Shown: positions 22,204-23,338 of the stretch, one piece after another
Layout: each line of letters starts with the position of its first letter
Position numbering within the stretch: the stretch's first letter is position 1
NCBI GenBank assembly: GCA_964642815.1
Contig: CAZXSA010000049.1
Coordinates: 1 to 23,338, forward strand
DNA: 23,338 bases
DNA from: JAAYCU01 sp964642815
GTDB lineage: Bacteria; Planctomycetota; Phycisphaerae; UBA1845; PWPN01
Direction: 5' to 3'
Translations under genes and position numbers: made by a program
Notes under the pieces: generated by a model
Database searches by the model: none
Told to the model about the DNA's origin: nothing
The model's input: the letters and a program-made list of their open reading frames with translations, nothing else

Positions 22204-23338
22204 GCAGACTTCCGCAAGAGCCGCGCGATCCGCAACCGGTGCTGCTGCCGGAGCCCGGTACGCTGCGTCTTGGCGCACCGCCGTTCAGCCACGGGACGGC
22301 CGGGGTCTCGTTTATCGCCGTGACCTTCCTGTTCGCCTCCTCGGTATTGCTGCTGGCCGGGCTGGTTCTGTTCGGGTGGCCCGTGATTCGGGTGACGGCC
22401 ATTTCCGTGGCCGTCGCCTTGCTGACCGAGTCCGTCTTCGTGCTCCTGACTCGCCGCGGTCGTTCCTGGTCGGAAAGCCACGCCCTGCTGATCGGCCTGC
22501 TGTTCGCCCTGACCCTGCCGCCGCTGGTTGACTGGCGAGTGGTGGTCTGGGGTTCCATAATCGCGGTCGCCGTCGGGCAGAATCTCGGCGGCGGGTTGGG
22601 CAATTACACCTGGCATCCGGTCGCTCTGGCCCGGGTCGTGGTGCAAATGCTGTTTCACGATCAACTCGCCCCGGCCGCACAACCGGTCCTGGCCGCCGAT
22701 CATCTGCTTTGGGGCAACCTAAGCCACGGGCGGCCGCTACCCGCCTTGCAGACCTGGGCCTCGGCCGCCCCGCCCGCCGGCACTGAGGCGTGGATTGCAC
22801 CGGATGCCTCTGTATTACTCCAATCACCGCTTGTTGGCACGGGCTCGACTTCACCGGCGGCCGCCCTGGCCGAGGTAATCCGCGACCGGTTGCCGCCGTG
22901 GCCCGAGGCCATCGCGGGACTGGCCGGAGGCGCGGTTGGGACGGCCTGCGTACTGGCCGTGCTGCTCGCCGGATTGTTTCTGCTTTGGCGCGGCTTCGTG
23001 CGCTGGCCGATGGTGCTGGCCGCCCTGACGGCCGCCGCCGCCATGATCTTTATCCTGCCGTTGCGCGTATTGAGTGAAAACGGCGTGATGATCCGCTATT
23101 GGCTGCCCGGCGCGGCGGTCTGGCAAGGCCTACCCGTCGGACTAGTCTACCTCGCCTACCAGTTGACTGCCGGCGAATTTCTGTTTGTCCTTCTGCTGCT
23201 GGCTCCCGACCCGACCAGTTCGCCACTTACCACCCGCGGGCACGTCTGGTTCGGTCTTATCATCGGACTAACCACCATGCTGCTGACGATTCTTGCGGGG
23301 ATTCCCGCCGCCGGTTACTGGGCCCTGCTGGCGGCCAA
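22200..23338 (+). CDS. rnfD: Rnf electron transport complex subunit D, cut by the window end
   Basis: RnfD is a membrane subunit of the Rnf complex (NqrB/RnfD family) with a covalently bound FMN. The first 379 codons are present. They encode several membrane helices (from about residue 36 on) and the family segments GGGLGNYTWHPVALARVV and LAPDPTSSPLTTRG. Thr217 in VGTGSTSPAA lies where the family carries its FMN-binding threonine (usual motif SGAT or similar). The GTG start at 22200 overlaps the rnfC stop by 4 bp, so translation is probably coupled. rnfG, rnfE, rnfA and rnfB would be expected to the right, outside the window. Confidence 0.88.
   Translation, partial: MSRLPQEPRDPQPVLLPEPGTLRLGAPPFSHGTAGVSFIAVTFLFASSVLLLAGLVLFGWPVIRVTAISVAVALLTESVFVLLTRRGRSWSESHALLIGLLFALTLPPLVDWRVVVWGSIIAVAVGQNLGGGLGNYTWHPVALARVVVQMLFHDQLAPAAQPVLAADHLLWGNLSHGRPLPALQTWASAAPPAGTEAWIAPDASVLLQSPLVGTGSTSPAAALAEVIRDRLPPWPEAIAGLAGGAVGTACVLAVLLAGLFLLWRGFVRWPMVLAALTAAAAMIFILPLRVLSENGVMIRYWLPGAAVWQGLPVGLVYLAYQLTAGEFLFVLLLLAPDPTSSPLTTRGHVWFGLIIGLTTMLLTILAGIPAAGYWALLAA

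Noticed and set aside
1..23338. CRISPR array, tRNA, rRNA or complete insertion sequence
   Set aside because: No regularly spaced repeats, tRNA-like cloverleaf, rRNA sequence or transposase was seen on either strand.

Overview
The window (about 60% GC) looks like part of the chromosome of a Gram-negative, probably anaerobic bacterium. The pointers are an LpxL/HtrB-type acyltransferase, proteins with PEP-CTERM sorting tails, an exosortase-associated type of sugar transferase, a full set of hydrogenase maturation genes and the start of an rnf operon. A Planctomycetota-like (Phycisphaerae-type) lineage fits well, but this is inference. Lentisphaerae, Verrucomicrobiota or a deltaproteobacterium cannot be excluded.

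Layout. 1-356: the end of a rightward transcript with strong nested RNA structure and a terminator, then a short inverted-repeat element. 357-6315 (minus): a complete hyp set in the order hypF-hypC-hypD-hypE, a gap of about 200 bp with a repeat and candidate promoters, then hypA-hypB. All close junctions overlap by 1-4 bases. No hydrogenase structural genes lie in the window. 6391-7819 (minus): a terminator, thioredoxin and an LpxL/HtrB-like acyltransferase. 7936-8077 (plus): a candidate small RNA gene with an extended -10 promoter, a nested fold and a U-tract terminator. 8258-11317 (minus): three paralogous secreted PEP-CTERM proteins of unknown function. Two of them share a 304-bp segment with no differences, inside genes that otherwise diverge clearly. 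11614-12663 (minus): a secreted trypsin-like protease with a PEP-CTERM-like tail lacking the PEP motif. 13108-13920 (minus): a lipoprotein of unknown function. 14303-17461 (plus): an EpsB/WcaJ-type sugar transferase and a B12-binding radical SAM enzyme, separated by a 34-bp tandem repeat. 17530-19765 (minus): an ABC-2 exporter (ATPase, then permease). 19827-20534 (minus): a dolichol/phytol kinase-like membrane protein. 20884-23338 (plus): rnfC and the 5' part of rnfD, cut by the window end.

How the parts relate. The hyp genes build the NiFe(CN)2CO centre of [NiFe]-hydrogenases encoded elsewhere. Rnf couples ferredoxin and NAD redox to ion transport. Together they suggest H2- and ferredoxin-based anaerobic energy metabolism. 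The PEP-CTERM proteins, the protease and the sugar transferase point to an exosortase and exopolysaccharide surface system, although no exosortase gene is present here. All calls come from reading the sequence. No database search was possible.
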